DNA from: Acridotheres tristis
Taxonomy: Eukaryota; Chordata; Aves; Passeriformes; Sturnidae
NCBI GenBank assembly: GCA_037013685.1
Contig: CM072894.1
Location: 2,048,841-2,112,840, forward strand
Reading direction: 5' to 3'
DNA: 64,000 bases
Shown here: piece after piece, positions 1 through 12,776 of the stretch
How positions within the stretch are numbered: the stretch's first letter is position 1
Layout: each line of letters starts with the position of its first letter
Program-made: the position numbers and the translations under genes
Notes under the pieces: generated by a model
The model's database searches: none
Told to the model about the DNA's origin: nothing
The model's input: only the letters and a program-made list of their open reading frames with translations

Positions 1-3000
1 GGGCACACAAGATCCAACCTAAGGTTTAGTTTTATGTCAGGTTGAGGAGGAGTTTCCTGTATGGAGATCTCCCATGTCACACAGACTTGCTCATCACTAG
101 GGGAAGAGGAGAGAGGGCTCTACCTCCACCCCCTCTCTCATCTCTCAGCTGGCCTCAAGTTCCATCTGCAGCACTTTCATAATGGTATTTTAACTCCATT
201 TTATACATAAATACTTCATTTTTCAGCAAACCCTTTTGTTAGTGGTTGGGAGGAAAGAAAAGGTTCTTTTTCTGAGATCCTTCTTCTTTAGCAGCTCAAC
301 TACAAATGGAGGCAAAAAAAAGAGAAGCAGTGAACGAGTACTTTTACTCCTGTCTGATCTTCCCTGCTCTTAGGACATTTTTGTTGCTCTTTCCACCCCA
401 CAGAGATGAATGTTTCCTTCGGCATCTAGCCTCCCATGAATCCATCCCCACAAAGTCCTGTGGTTGCTCAGCACACTCACATTAATAATAATTTGGCTGA
501 GAGCAGTGCCCTGTGCTCAGGACAGCTGGGGTTGCTGTTGCACTTGCTTTCCCAGAGTACTAGGAAGGAAGATTGCCTCCACAGCAGCCCTGCACAGCTC
601 AGGAGAGAGTGGAGTATGGAATGCCAAAGATCAGATGGTTCCCAGATAATTCCATGGTGGCAGGAGCTGTTATTTCCACAGTGGTTGGTTCTGGTTTTGA
701 CCATGAGTCCATGGCTTTCCTGCTTGCCTGCTGGACTGGGAGAGTGGAAATATTAATTTGAGCATGGAAGGTTCATCCCTTTGCCAGTGGCGCAGGAGAA
801 TGGAGAACTGCTGTTTGTGCATGGATGTGAACTCTGGTTTTGCAGGGATCTTGTTTCTTTTTAAAGCAGCAGATACATATTTCTTTCCAAAGGCATGTGA
901 GACCTTTTCCTTCAGGATTTGCCTATGTTTTCATTGACTTTGAGATCTGATTACATCTCATTATTCATACTCATGATCCAAACTGTTTGGTTTCACTGCT
1001 TCATGTTCTGCTCTGCAAAGTTATTGAAGCTTAATGAGTTAACTCCCTTAGTTAATAAAGAAACTGATTTTTTTTTCTAGTCTTGAAGTTTCCCCTGAGG
1101 AACAATTCCAGCTGACTCCCTCGTACTTTTGACAGTGCCTTTGATACTTTCCTAACAAGTTCTTAAGTAAGTACTGCTGATCCCTAGTGGTTTAGAAACA
1201 GTAAGTCATAACCTCAAAGACTGAAAAATGAAATCAAAATTGCTTTTTTCCACATCCTCTGTTTCTAAATCTTTTAAGGCTTGTTAGTTCCCATTCCCCA
1301 GGCCTTCCTGAACTGTAGTTGCTGAAGTGCTTTTTCTCACAAAATTACTCCCAGACCAGCATTTTGAACAACATATTGGGTAATCCAAGAGTTGACAGCA
1401 TTGATTGTGCAGAGTGTTATTGGCTTGTTCCCAGTGCTGAATGTAAACATTTCAGTGGTGTTTAATATTGCTGAGAGTCTGATTAAAATTTTGGTGTGCT
1501 CATCCTCAGGTTGTTTGTGCAAGACAGAAGTACCTGGGCTGGATTTGAGGCAGATGGATTAAAATCTAGGCTCTGTGTGGAGCACATGGAGCATCTTCCT
1601 TGCATTCCCTAGCAGAGGAACCGAGGTCAGGACAAGCACCAATGTGGTTGGGAAAGATCATTCCCAGGGTGCATGTACAGATACAAGATTCTCTGACGTG
1701 AGGGAGAGAGAAATCTTGTGCTGCTGCAGCTCAGTTTGCACTCCAGTTTTTTTGGTTGTGATCTCTCAGGCACAGCTAGTGCTGAATTTGCTCCTTGAGA
1801 CCGTTCAACATATCCATATTGAGGATTTTATTTGGAACTAGAGAGAAAACAAAATCCTAGTGCATTTTATGCCCTCTTGGATCAAGGGCTGGATGAATTT
1901 TCTATCTTCCCCTGCAGCAGTTTCAGGAAATACTGTTTTGTTCCTGGTGATGCTCCATCAGAGCTGCTCTGAGGAGATATTCTGGCTGGCACGCTGCTCC
2001 AGCCTTGGAGCCTGCTCCAGAAACATTCCTGCCAAATGCCTGGCCACTGAGTCCCTGCTTCCCAGCACCAACAACTGGCTCCTTGCAAGGAGAGGGAAGC
2101 ATTTCATGAATCACAACTCCCACGCCTTTGTATACCCACGAATTCCCAGCCAAAATACTTCCACCCTTATTCACACCAGATCCTACCTTTACTCCAGAAT
2201 CTTTTCCATCTGTCCTGCAGGCTGCTGTGCAAAAGGGAGAATGAGAGAATCCAGGGCTTCTCTGAAAAGACAAAGAACTGACTTGGAGCAATAAATGTGT
2301 GTGCCTGCATCCACAGACCCCTGTTTTCCCCTATTTCTGCTGCCGCTGCCATCACCAACACAGGTGACAGCAGGAGGAGGATGGATTTACCAGTCCATCT
2401 GCTCTAGCAATATCTTGCAGCTGGACAAGAAGCAGTCTCAATTTCTAAGTGGGTGCCTTGCGAAGCTTTCTCAGCTCTGAGAGCTTCCAGAGGGACTCTG
2501 GGATGTGTATTTGAAAGTAGGCCAAGGAGGATATTTCTTCTGGGTCTATAGCTAGTGGCAGGGATTTCCTGCAGTGTGGACTGTTTTCAGCACCTAAAAG
2601 CACGTGCTAACTGGTGTAGGACACTCTAAAATGGCTTGGTTTGGAGGACCAAGGACTCCCACCTTGGTTTGGGTGAGAATATCAGACAATACCCAAAGCT
2701 TTTGTGCTCTTGGGATATTAGCAGTGCCTGGAAATGAAAAGATAGTGATTTTCTTGATGGTGAAAGCAAACCACCCTGTTGCTGGAACATTAATCATGAA
2801 GGTACAGGCATTGATTGCCATTTCTACCATATGTTTGAGTGGTAAGAGTGGTGTTCTTCTCTTCCTCTTGCTTTTCCCAAATCCATGAAATATGGATTGC
2901 CTGTTTATCTATTGCCTGTTTATCTTCCTAGATGTAATGCAAGGATATTTATCCTATATCCTTTGAGTTGGTGTTTGGATACCCAGTGAAATGGATAGGC

Positions 3001-5119
3001 ATTAAGAGGCCAAATCTCTCTCTAGGCTCATCTTGTCCTCAAAGAGATTCCCAGGGGCTGGAAATGCTCCACAAAGTAAGTATTTCAATATGAGCAGAGC
3101 CCCTTGAGCCGGCTGAGGATGCTGAAGGTTGGCAGGAGTGGCTGTAGCTGGCTCAGGGTTTGAGGAGGAAATTCCAGGCAGGAGGTTGTCACTGTGTAAC
3201 TGATATTCTTAGCTCCACCCTGCTCCCCATCTCCAGCTAAAGCTCTCCATGGAAAATCTAGCTGCCACTGGCTCTGGTTGAGGCTCCAGGCATTGAGGCA
3301 GCTTTCATTTGTGCTGTTCAGGTCTTTAAAAAAACACAGCAGGGACTAAACCCCCAGTGAGGTCACAGTCTGGGTAGTGGCTGATGGATGAAAAGCTGGC
3401 TTTGTCCCCCAAAATGGTGATTATTACTGTCTTTATAGTCATGTCTGGGGTGTTCAGCTTACAGTGAGGGGGTGACTCAGCTCTATCAACATCTGAGCTG
3501 CCTTACAACATTGTGTGTCTTCATTAACCACCTAAGGACCTTGGACAGACTGGGAGTGGAGCTCAGGGCCTCCCATCACCTGGGCTCAATCTTGGTCATG
3601 GTGGGAGGCAGGTTCTCCCTAACTCAGTGATAAACCACTCTCCAGTTAGGCTGGCACTAAAGATTGGGAACATTTGTTTCAGAAAGAAATTTGGCAATAG
3701 ACAACAAAGAGCCAAGATATTGATTTTTTTCCCCAGCTGAGTTGCAGAGAATTTCAGGATGTGGTTCTGACTTTTTCTTAAGCATTTTTCTTTCCTCACA
3801 GCTTTGTCTCTGTGACAAGATTTCAAAGAGTTGCTTCAGCCAGAGGTGGGTCTTCAAGCATCTGCAGGTTAACACCAGCTATCTGTATCAGAGCTAGAAA
3901 TAAACTTAATGTCTCCAAAGACTTGATCTCATTACTGCAAGGGAGTTAGAGATGCTTTTTCCTTGTGTTATATGAAAAGAAGTTTAGGCTGGAGTATCTG
4001 CCTTGGTAGACACTGTTTTTCCTTTTCCAGGGAATGAGGGGAAGGGATTCACTCCTTCCAGTGGCAGTGAGAATTGCCTTTGTGTTCAAGTCCATAAAAT
4101 GCAAGAGATGGAGCTGAACATTATGTACAGATTAGAAATGTAGCTTTGCCCAGGAACTAAATATGCAGGAAAAAGAGTCAGTGCCTTGGCAGCAGCCAAG
4201 TTCTTATGTTGGGTGTGGGATTAAAGCCTCTTCTTATGGCCATTGCAGGGAAATCTTTGAGACTGTCTTCCAGTGATTGTTGGAGATTTCCTGGGAAATG
4301 GGGAATGGGTGCCATGGGGGAATGCTGCAGCATTTCTTTAAACCAAACCAGCTGCTTATTAGCCTTAAAACTCTGCTCTCCGAGCTGAACATGCTCTGCT
4401 CCTCCAGGAAAAGTCATGCACTTGAATTAGAAAGCCTGAAGCACTCTGTTGTTCTTAGGTTTTTTATATCTGGGAGCAAGAGCCACAATTTTTTTTTTTT
4501 TCTCTTCACTATGTTAGGGTGGGGAAGAGTTTTTTTAGCAAGAATGAAAAAAGATGAGCTGTAACTTTTTCTGTTTGGAATCTGAGGGGGTAAAAATCAC
4601 ACCTCTAAAAAAAAAAAAGAGACAAGAATTTTATTGGGCCTGTAGAGGACACAAAAATGTCTTATATTTCAGTTCAGCTTCAACAGCTGAGCTTGGAAAA
4701 GAAAATTAGTAGAAGAAAGAAACATTGTTTTAAATAAAACCGCTTCAAGTTCTAAAGTTGGAACTTTGCCCTTGAAAAATGTTACAGCAAAACATTTTGT
4801 GAAATTTGAAACTTAAAACTCATATGGAGTCACTCTTTCCTATGAGTATTTTAATTTTCAACGAGGTCTCTGCTCCAGTGCTCTAGTGAAATATTCCTAA
4901 ATAAGATATGCCCCTAAAAAAGTGTCTCTTCCCTGCCTTCAAACCAACTGTTGTTCAAAGAACCTTTTCTATGAAGGGAGAAGATGTGTCAAGGTGTATT
5001 TGCAATAGGGAGAACCTGAAGTTCAAAGATACATTCAGTCATTCTGATTAGCTGGGTGGTGCTGGAAGATGGAGAGAGAATTTTTGAAAGGCACAGAGTG
5101 ATAGAAAAAGAAGGAACTG
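1..5119. other. Intergenic, no gene recognised
   Basis: Mostly unique sequence with short A and T runs near 4490 and 4606 and a 12-bp direct repeat at about 2898-2927. Open frames are short (at most 144 codons) and resemble no protein I know. Confidence 0.6.
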
Positions 5120-5358
5120 TTTAAAACTCAAAGAGAGAATGTTTAGATCAGTTATTGAAAAGAAATTCTTCCCTATGAGGGTAGGGAGGCCCTGGCATCA
5201 GTTGCCCAGAGAAGCTGGGATGGTTGCCCCATCCCTGGAAGTGTCCAAGCCCAGGTTGGATGAGGCTTGGGGCAACCTGGGACAGTGGAAGGTGCAGGGA
5301 GTGGAACAAGATGGGCTTTGAGGTCACTTTCTACCCAGACCATTCTGGGATTCTGTGA
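5120..5358 (+). mobile_element. CR1 LINE fragment, 3' end
   Basis: The CR1 3' block is recognisable: the GAAATTCTTCCCT stretch, TTGCCCAGAGAAGCTG, CATCCCTGGAAGTGTCCAAG and a terminal CATTCTGGGATTCTGTGA. It is 5'-truncated as usual. Confidence 0.85.
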
Positions 5359-6697
5359 CACCCATGCACCCGGGGCTCCTCCTGCAGTGGCTGCACATGA
5401 CATTTTGCATCCATGCAGTTTTTTTGGTGTCTCTGTCTGTTGGAAGCAAAGCCACAGGGAGGATGTTTGACGCTGTGTCTCTGCGTGACATCGTGGGCTG
5501 CAATTCCTGGATGGCTGCTACGTGCACAGGGAAGAATTTGATCCTGTACAAACAGCACAGCCACGTGCAGTTAAAGGCAATTTCATGTTCCATTTCCCAG
5601 GGTATATATGCTGCTCAGCTGACATACATCCCTCTTGGTTTTGCTTGCCAGCACTTTGCAGCTGACCTGTTTGCACGAAGGCAAAGTATGAACTGTATTA
5701 ACCATTTAGGTTTTTTATCCCCCTCTGATACTCCTATTTTGTCCTTTTGTGTTCCTGTCTACTATTTTATCTAAAACACTTGGAGTAGAAGTGGGAAGGG
5801 GGTTTGTTTTTACTTGCCATAGGTTGAGGATTATGTAAAGCTATAAAAATGCAGGCAGAGAGAAAGAGACTCTGAAAGGGGGTGATGAGAATAGTGGGAC
5901 TGTGGTTCTTGACGTTTTAGATCAACCAGGCTGCTGTCAGCTGTCTGACTTCTCCCAGCTCTTGCACTGGTTAGTGAGGTAACACTATCTATCAGTGGAA
6001 TTGAAAATTCTGCAGAGGCTGAATGATCTCTTGAGTTAGGAAATCCAGTTTGCTGCCACGAGCAGCCATGTGTGTGCTGTCTTCTCATGAATTCACCTTG
6101 GATGCCCTGGCTTTCCCTGTGCATAAGATGGAGCGTGACAAGGCTTTTGCTTCCACCAGGGCAAGCCACATCATTTTTACAGGCACTTTGCAGCTCAGAC
6201 CAAGTCTAATTTGCATCAGGCAGCACAGACTGATGAGCTCAAACACATGCAGGGATAATGCCAAGCAGTAACTCTTGCCATATCCCTGGACTGCACTAGA
6301 AGTCACTCTTGTTCTGTACTGAGGCTGTTCCAGTAACTAACTGGCAGTTCCTAAAGAAATGTGTCACCATGAAAGATGCCATTAAACCTAGCCCATTTGT
6401 CTCCTGATGGAGACATTCCTTGTCTGATTTCCTTGTGAATCATGGGGAGAGAGAAGACTTGCTTGCCAGGCCTCCTACTCATTTTTATCCTGAGAATATT
6501 AATCCAGGATTCTTCTCCAGAAGCTTCCATATAACCAAGCCAAGAGAGAGCAGAAGAGACAGTGAGAGATGGTCCAAAATCCTGCAACTTCCTTCTTGTT
6601 TGCACCATGAAGTTTGCACAGTAGCTTTGGAAGACCAGAGAGAGTCACAGCACCAAACTGAGCAGTGTGTTAAGATGCAGTTAATGAGTTTCAGTGC

Positions 6698-6843
6698 ATC
6701 AAACTGAAAAAGATTGGGCTTAGATCAGATATTGGGGGGGAAATCCTTCCCTGTAGAGTGCTGAGGCCCTGGCACAGGTTTCCCAGAGAAGCTGTGGCTG
6801 CCCCATCCCTGGAAGTGTCCAAGGCCAAGTTGGATGGGGCCAG
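6698..6843 (+). mobile_element. CR1 LINE fragment, truncated at both ends
   Basis: It contains the CTGGCACAGGTTTCCCAGAG and CATCCCTGGAAGTGTCCAAG blocks, then stops after GATGGGGCC without the usual 3' tail. The missing tail suggests a later deletion. Confidence 0.8.
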
Positions 6844-7995
6844 AGTTTGAATCCCGTTCTCAGGAGGGTGATAAAATTTTGCAGGATTTTTCTGTGTCTT
6901 AGGCCGACATGCTTACAGCAACACTGTTGCTTTAAAGGCTGATGCCTTCCTCTCCTTTTTGTGCTCTAAAGCCTCAACCACAAGCCTTGCTTTAATTTAA
7001 ATTTTAAACAGCAGACAGGCACACATGCAATGAAGAATTATGGGTTGTTGCTGCCAAGGATGCCATCAGATGCCTAAGTGAAAGGGAACATTTACAAACT
7101 AATAAAAGTTGTTATTAAGGGGATTATTAATGAAAGGACTTTGAGCAAAATAACTTCCTCTCCCTCCAAATGCCTGAGGCTATTTTTTTGTAGACTCCTC
7201 TTTATTTTTCTTTTTATTAAGCTTCTTGGGAAGCTAAATAGCAAAAGAAATGATTGAAGAAGCTATCACCATCATATGGGTCATTTTTTTGGGACCTGGT
7301 TTCGCAAGAGCTCATGTCTGTGTCTGTCCACCCCTGCTCTTTTGCACAGATGTAGTGATCTTCACAGGCTGTTCTAATTAACACCAGGTCTAATGAGGAG
7401 CTGTGAGTGGGAATTCGGGAGGGGGAGGAGGAGGGAAGAGGAAAATAATTCATACTGTTATTACTTGGTTTTGGTTAGTTAGGAGAAAATTATTGTAGGG
7501 CTGGAAAATATGACTTGGCACTTAAGGTTTCCGTGGCAAATGGGGTGAAGAGCTGGGATTCAGGCGAACTGGTGTGTTTTCCTGGGTTTTGGATTATGTA
7601 GGTTAGAGTTTGTCATGTCGTGGTAGGTGTTCAGGTGTTGCTGTGCTGGGCCCTGACCTGACACAGTGACAGCAGAGGTTACTTGCTTTTCTTTGCTGCT
7701 GATTCCTGGCATTGGGTCCCTCCCCAGCAGCTCCAGCTCCTGCTCCAGAGTAAGTAGTGCTGTTTCCTGGTGAGTGTAACATCAGCAGGTTGGGAACACC
7801 TGGGCTGTGCCAGAGCAGGTTCTCCATAGGCTAGGCTGGATATATCAGTGCCCGAGGAGCAGATGTTCTCTCTCCTGTGCCACCTTTCCTTGGAAAGAGG
7901 TGGGAGCACAGCTCTCCTAACTCACTGCATGTCTGCATCCCCAGCAGTGTGGGCAGCAGGCACAGGGAGGGGATTCTCCTGCTCTGCTCTGCTCT

Positions 7996-8338
7996 CCCGA
8001 GACCCCACCTGGAATACAGTGTCCAGTTCTGGTGCCTCCAATGCATGAAGGACATGGAACTGTTGCAGCAAGTCCAGAGGAGGCCACGGAGTTGATAAGA
8101 GAACTGGAGCACCTCCCCTGTGGAGACAGGCTGAGCAAGTTGGGGTATTTATTCTGGAGAAGCTTGATATGTGGAAAAAATTCTTCCGTGTGAGGGCCTG
8201 GCATGGGTTGCCCAGAGAAGCTGTAACTGCCCCATCCCTGGAAGTGCTCAAGGCCGGGTTGGACAGGGCTTGGAGCCACCAGGTCTGGTGGAAGCTGTCC
8301 TTGCCCGTGGCAGGGGGTTAAACTAGATGAGCTGGTAT
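7996..8338 (+). mobile_element. CR1 LINE fragment, about 340 bp
   Basis: It begins in the ACCTGGAATACAGTGTCCAG block, runs through the AAGGACATGGA and GAGAAGCTGT blocks, and ends near AACTAGATGAGCTGG. It is divergent, with a deleted segment near 8170. Confidence 0.85.
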
Positions 8339-9545
8339 GAGATAATACTCCCTCACACAAGGAAAGTGAATTTCTGAGCTGGATACAGGCTTTTCGGGGA
8401 AACCAGGGCTTTTCTGGGAAGCTCAAAGCAGTTTGGCAGATGTTTGTGATGGAGGTACCCACAAGACAAAGGCAGGGATTATCAGTGCAGAGAAGAGGGA
8501 GGGCAAGGCCACAGTGCTGGGGATGGAGGAGGCAGCCTGTGCTCCATCTCTGGAAGGGACCAGGCTTGCTTCTACAGCTCTGGTCTGACTTGGGCTGTGA
8601 GCTCAGGCAGCTGGTAGAAAATGGATGATGCAGAAGAAGCATCTTTGGAGTTGGAAGAAGTAAAAGGCTTGGCTTCTTCTGCAGCAAATGTTTCCGTGAA
8701 TCAGGATGGAAAAAAACTTCTGCTGGATTAGTTGTGTGCAGCTGGGAGGGGGGACCCTGCCAGTTCTTCCCTCCTTGCTGTCACTGTGAAGGAAAATTGG
8801 GAATGTCTTTAAAGGGATTTTGCATGATGCAAGTGTATCTTTCCTGAGGTTTGGGAGGCAGAGGCCTTGCTGGTGTCTGTCTTGCTTCCATCTGATGTGG
8901 ATTGTCCTCGAGGGCCACATGCTCCTTGCTCTCAGCCTTTGCAATCCAGCTGCAGTTAAAATCCTCTGGCCTAAGGAAATCAAGGAGCTGAGCTGCTGCT
9001 CTGCTGAATGAAGCACCTATCTCATGTGTGGCACTGGACAGCTCAGTGGGAGCCTGGGAAAGGGAATTACTGGGATTTGCTCTCTGTTAGTGCTCACCAC
9101 TCTCTTCCTGCCATCTCTGCAACCTGTAACAATGCACAGACCTCTCAGGACTTCTGAGTGCCCTGTGACACCTGAGATGTGCAGCTCCCTGCAGCTCCCA
9201 CCAATCCCTGGAAAATACACTTCTGTGGGAGGACAGATTGTAAGAGAATAGAGATAGTTCTGAAGGCAATCTCACCCTGTTATATTGTAGCTGTACTAAT
9301 TACCAAAGACTGGGAACAGGCTTGCCCTTACACAGCTATGTGCAATGAAGGTGGGTGTTATAAAAGAGTGGGTTAGTTGGAGTCTGCTGGCCTGTGGGAT
9401 CCCAGAAATCTGGGTTTTTTGAGCTTTCTGTGCTTTCTGGCAGTGACCCCCAGGAGAACACTGCTTTTGACCTGGAGCCTTGGAGAAGGCTCCAAATTTG
9501 AGTGATGGAGTTAAAATCATGGGTGTGTAGTTAAATAGAAGTGTG

Positions 9546-9993
9546 TGTTTTCACATGGTGAAGGGTTTTAAATTTGAGATTTTTATAATACAGTAATAGG
9601 TATGGGACAAGATGGAGGATTTTGGGTGGTGTCTCTTTCAGTGCTCATCTTCCTTCTTCTTCATGGTTTCAGGCAGTAGTTTCTGGCTGGACAGTCAGTG
9701 CTGCACTGAGGGTCACAGGGGTTTGGTTATTGGGTTAAAAGTATAAATAATATAGGTGTTAATTGTCTATTGGACTGTTTAGCTTTAAGAGACCTTCTAG
9801 CTAGGAAGATTAATCTCGATTTTGCTTGCTTCTAGCTGGTAGCTGGAAATGTTGCTGAACTTTAGATAAGAATTAATAAACAACCAAGCCTGAGCATGAG
9901 AAAATTCGTTTCCTTCATGTGTTTTTTAATCCTGTCTCTGAGTGAAGACAGAAGAGACTTCAGACAAGCCACGAATTAAGTGGTGCAAAAACA
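9546..9993 (+). mobile_element. LTR-like unit (candidate endogenous retrovirus LTR)
   Basis: A TATA box (TATAAAT, 9742-9748) is followed 130 nt later by AATAAA (9875-9880) and a T-rich stretch, the U3-R-U5 spacing of a compact LTR. Candidate ends are TGTTTTCAC at 9546 and GTGGTGCAAAAACA ending at 9993, which form an imperfect inverted repeat. I could not find a matching target-site duplication, so the limits are tentative. There is no viral coding sequence nearby. Confidence 0.45.
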
Positions 9994-10439
9994 CTCCCTG
10001 TGAGGGAGAAGGGTTAGGTGGCTGTGCAAGGGAATGGACAGGTAAGATGTTACACAAGGGACAGGCAGAGGCAGGAAGGAGTTAACCAGTCCTGCAGAAG
10101 GAAGAGGGAAAAAGAGTCAGTGTTGTGTGGAGCTGCCCTTGGAAAAGGTACAGAGAAAAGGTTTGAGAGTTGATAAGATAGTAAGGGGCTGATGCTTGGA
10201 ACTTTCTTTGGTGTCAGTTGTACCTCTGCTGTCACACCTTCAAGTGTGGAGGAGTTGGCATTCACAGGATCACAGCATTCCCCAGGGAGCAGCCAGCAGT
10301 GACTGAACACAAAACTGGGATCTCCATCAAGTCCTGTTCAGGAGCTGCCTCACCTCAGAAGCAGAACTATCACAGACAGGTAAAGAAATTATTAAAGAAA
10401 GGCCTCCTAAAATCAGGCCTGCTCTGCTAAATTAAAGCT

Positions 10440-10830
10440 CGCCTGTCACTTCTTCTAAGTGCAGTTTGCAGGTTCCCATGTGAAAGTAATCTTGGTATGA
10501 AAGGTTTGTTAACACAACAACCTATTCCCAGATGCAAAACAAGTGCACTTATGTAAACAATAAGGTTTGTCCCATGAGAACCCCCAAAAGAAAAATGTAA
10601 ACACTTGAACCTTAGCACGTGCACACAAAATCGCCTTCTGACCAATAAATGAAGTAGTAGGAAAACTAATAGCCAATTGGTGTCAAACATTAAGTCTGTA
10701 AAAGCTGTATAAAAATGCATTATTGTTATATTATAATATTTATCACTATTATTATATTATTATAATTGTGAATAAAGAATTGGCTTTTCCTGTATGAAGA
10801 AAATGCAGTCTTGCATGATTTATTACAGCA
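10440..10830 (+). mobile_element. Second LTR-like unit (CCAAT, TATA, AATAAA in order)
   Basis: CCAAT boxes (10642 and 10673), a TATA box (TATAAAA, 10708-10714) and AATAAA (10771-10776) follow one another with the spacing of a gammaretroviral-type LTR. A very AT-rich block (10720-10770) lies between the TATA box and the signal. The ends are unclear and no target-site duplication was found. It could instead be a promoter-like unique sequence. Confidence 0.35.
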
Positions 10831-11670
10831 GAACTTTCCATGCTGTTATAACTCCTGCACCTGGAGGAGCTGGGAGGCAGCCTGAAGGCTGCTTCTAGGC
10901 AGTGTTAAAGGATTTGGATGCAACTGCAGCAGAACAAGGTGTGTTTTAAGGTCCCTCTCAACCCAAAGCAGTCCATGACATTATGATCATCACTTCTTGA
11001 GGCTTTTGACTGGCACAGGGAACAGGGTACAGGTGTACCAGGGGTTTGACACAGAGCAAGATGTGGACAGAGAGATCTGTGAGTAGCAGTTGGGAATGGT
11101 TTCCTGGTTGCTTGCTCTTGGGAAGACTCTGTTGGCTTAGCTGGAGAGATTGCTGCTTTGTGGGCTGAGTAGGAGGGGAGGATCATCCATGCAGCCTGCA
11201 TCCTCTGGGCAGTGGGAAGGAGCAATATTCCCAACAAACATCTCTCCCTTCTTTCTTAACAGTGTAAGATGATCAAGGCAGCTGTGCTTTACAGTTTCTG
11301 GTCAAACCCATGCCACATTTCTTTTGAAAGCTTTCCTGTGTTGGGTGCTTGTGGTCCTGCCTGTAAAATGGTGCTTCCTGAGGGCCTTCCTGATAGTCCC
11401 CTTTGGTTTCTTTCCTTGGAGGCTTCTAGATTCTTGCTTCAAGATTTGCTCTCTCCCCCTGCTTTCTGAACACCCTCTCTGAGGTGTTCTCGAGCGTCTC
11501 CCAGCTGCTGGTGTGACTGATGTCCCTCAAACATATTGAAGTCAGTGCACCACAGAAGGTCTGTGGGTTCCCCTGGCATCTGGACCTGGTTCTGCCACCT
11601 CAGGTGACACCACAGTGGGTGCACGGCCAAGAATTATCCATGGATTTATTCTATGTAAGGACAGCAATAT

Positions 11671-11806
11671 CACAGGATCCCAGAAACATCTGGGTTGGAA
11701 GGAGCTTTTAATCTCACCTCAATCCACCCCTTGCCATGGGCAGGGACACATTCCACTGGACCAGGTTGCTCCAAGCTCTGTCCAACCTGGCTGTGAACAA
11801 TCTGGG
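11671..11806 (-). mobile_element. CR1 LINE fragment, 3' end
   Basis: On the + strand the reversed CR1 tail reads CTGGGTTGGAAGGAGC, then CCATGGGCAGGGACACATTC and AGGTTGCTCCAAGC. It is short and divergent. Confidence 0.8.
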
Positions 11807-12748
11807 AAAAAAAATCAGTCTTAATGTGAAAATCTCAGTTTTGGTCAGAATGCACTATACAGAATACACAGAATTTTCCACTAGAGCCAAGGCAGATGGA
11901 ACACTTTGCCCATTCGTGCAGCAGCGTCTCGCTCCTGGCTGCGTGCAGTTGGTTTGGAAGAATGAGCTTATTTAGGGTTCAGGCTATTAAAAACATCTGC
12001 TTTCCCATGTATCCTGAAACACTGCAGGATTTGAAAATGGAGAACATGTATCATGCTTGTCCCAGCCACCATAAAACATAGGCTCCACAGTTTAAATTGT
12101 GGGATTTTAATGATGGTGTATCTGTATTATTCAGTCCTGTGTAATGCACTTTTGGTTGGGGTGCTGTGATCTCTTTTCCTGCATTGGACCTGGGCCACCT
12201 AGCCATATTTGCAGTGTGTGGTTAAACATCAAATGCATCAGAATAAGCAAGATAATCACTTCCAGACTAAACACATTTCAAATTTGTTTAGGATATTGAA
12301 CAAGTTTCATCACTGGGAGATGTCTCTTCTGTGACATCAAGCTACATTGATGTGTCTCTGCTGATGGCTGATGGCAATTTCTTTTCCCTGTGTTTCAAGA
12401 ATAAAAGCATAAAATTCTCTGAAAATCCTCCTTTGACTGTGGTAACTCTTGGCTGAGGATCATTCTGGGCATTTCTGAGCATTAATATCTACGTCTTCTA
12501 TGGCCCCTGTGGAGCAAAAAGTTATAGATAATAGACAGTTATCCTTCTCTTTCATGTGGGAAAGCTGGATTGTGAACAGACAATAATCTTCATCTGTTTA
12601 GCTTGGAATGAATTGGGAGAAGCTGGTGACAGTGCTGGAGGAAAACAGAGTTTTGGCATTGGTTGAGTTTGCTATGAGACCCTTACGTTTTTTAGCAAAA
12701 CTGTTTTCTGGTGCTTAGGCACTGCAGCCCTCCTGCTCCCATCTATTC

Positions 12749-12776
12749 TTTTTTTTTTTTTTTTTTTTTTTTTTTT
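12749..12776. repeat. Poly(T) run of 28
   Basis: Uninterrupted T on the + strand. It could be the poly(A) tail of a retrocopy on the minus strand, but I recognise no gene to its left. Confidence 0.9.

Larger units (their letters stand above)
5359..9545. other. Intergenic, no gene recognised (outside the CR1 fragments listed)
   Basis: A 256-codon minus-strand frame at 7917-8687 lies largely across a CR1 fragment and is not a gene. An AT-rich unique stretch at about 6980-7260 could be a conserved noncoding element. Confidence 0.55.

Noticed and set aside
7917..8687. 256-codon minus-strand open frame
   Set aside because: It runs across a CR1 fragment in antisense and resembles no CR1 reverse transcriptase or other protein.
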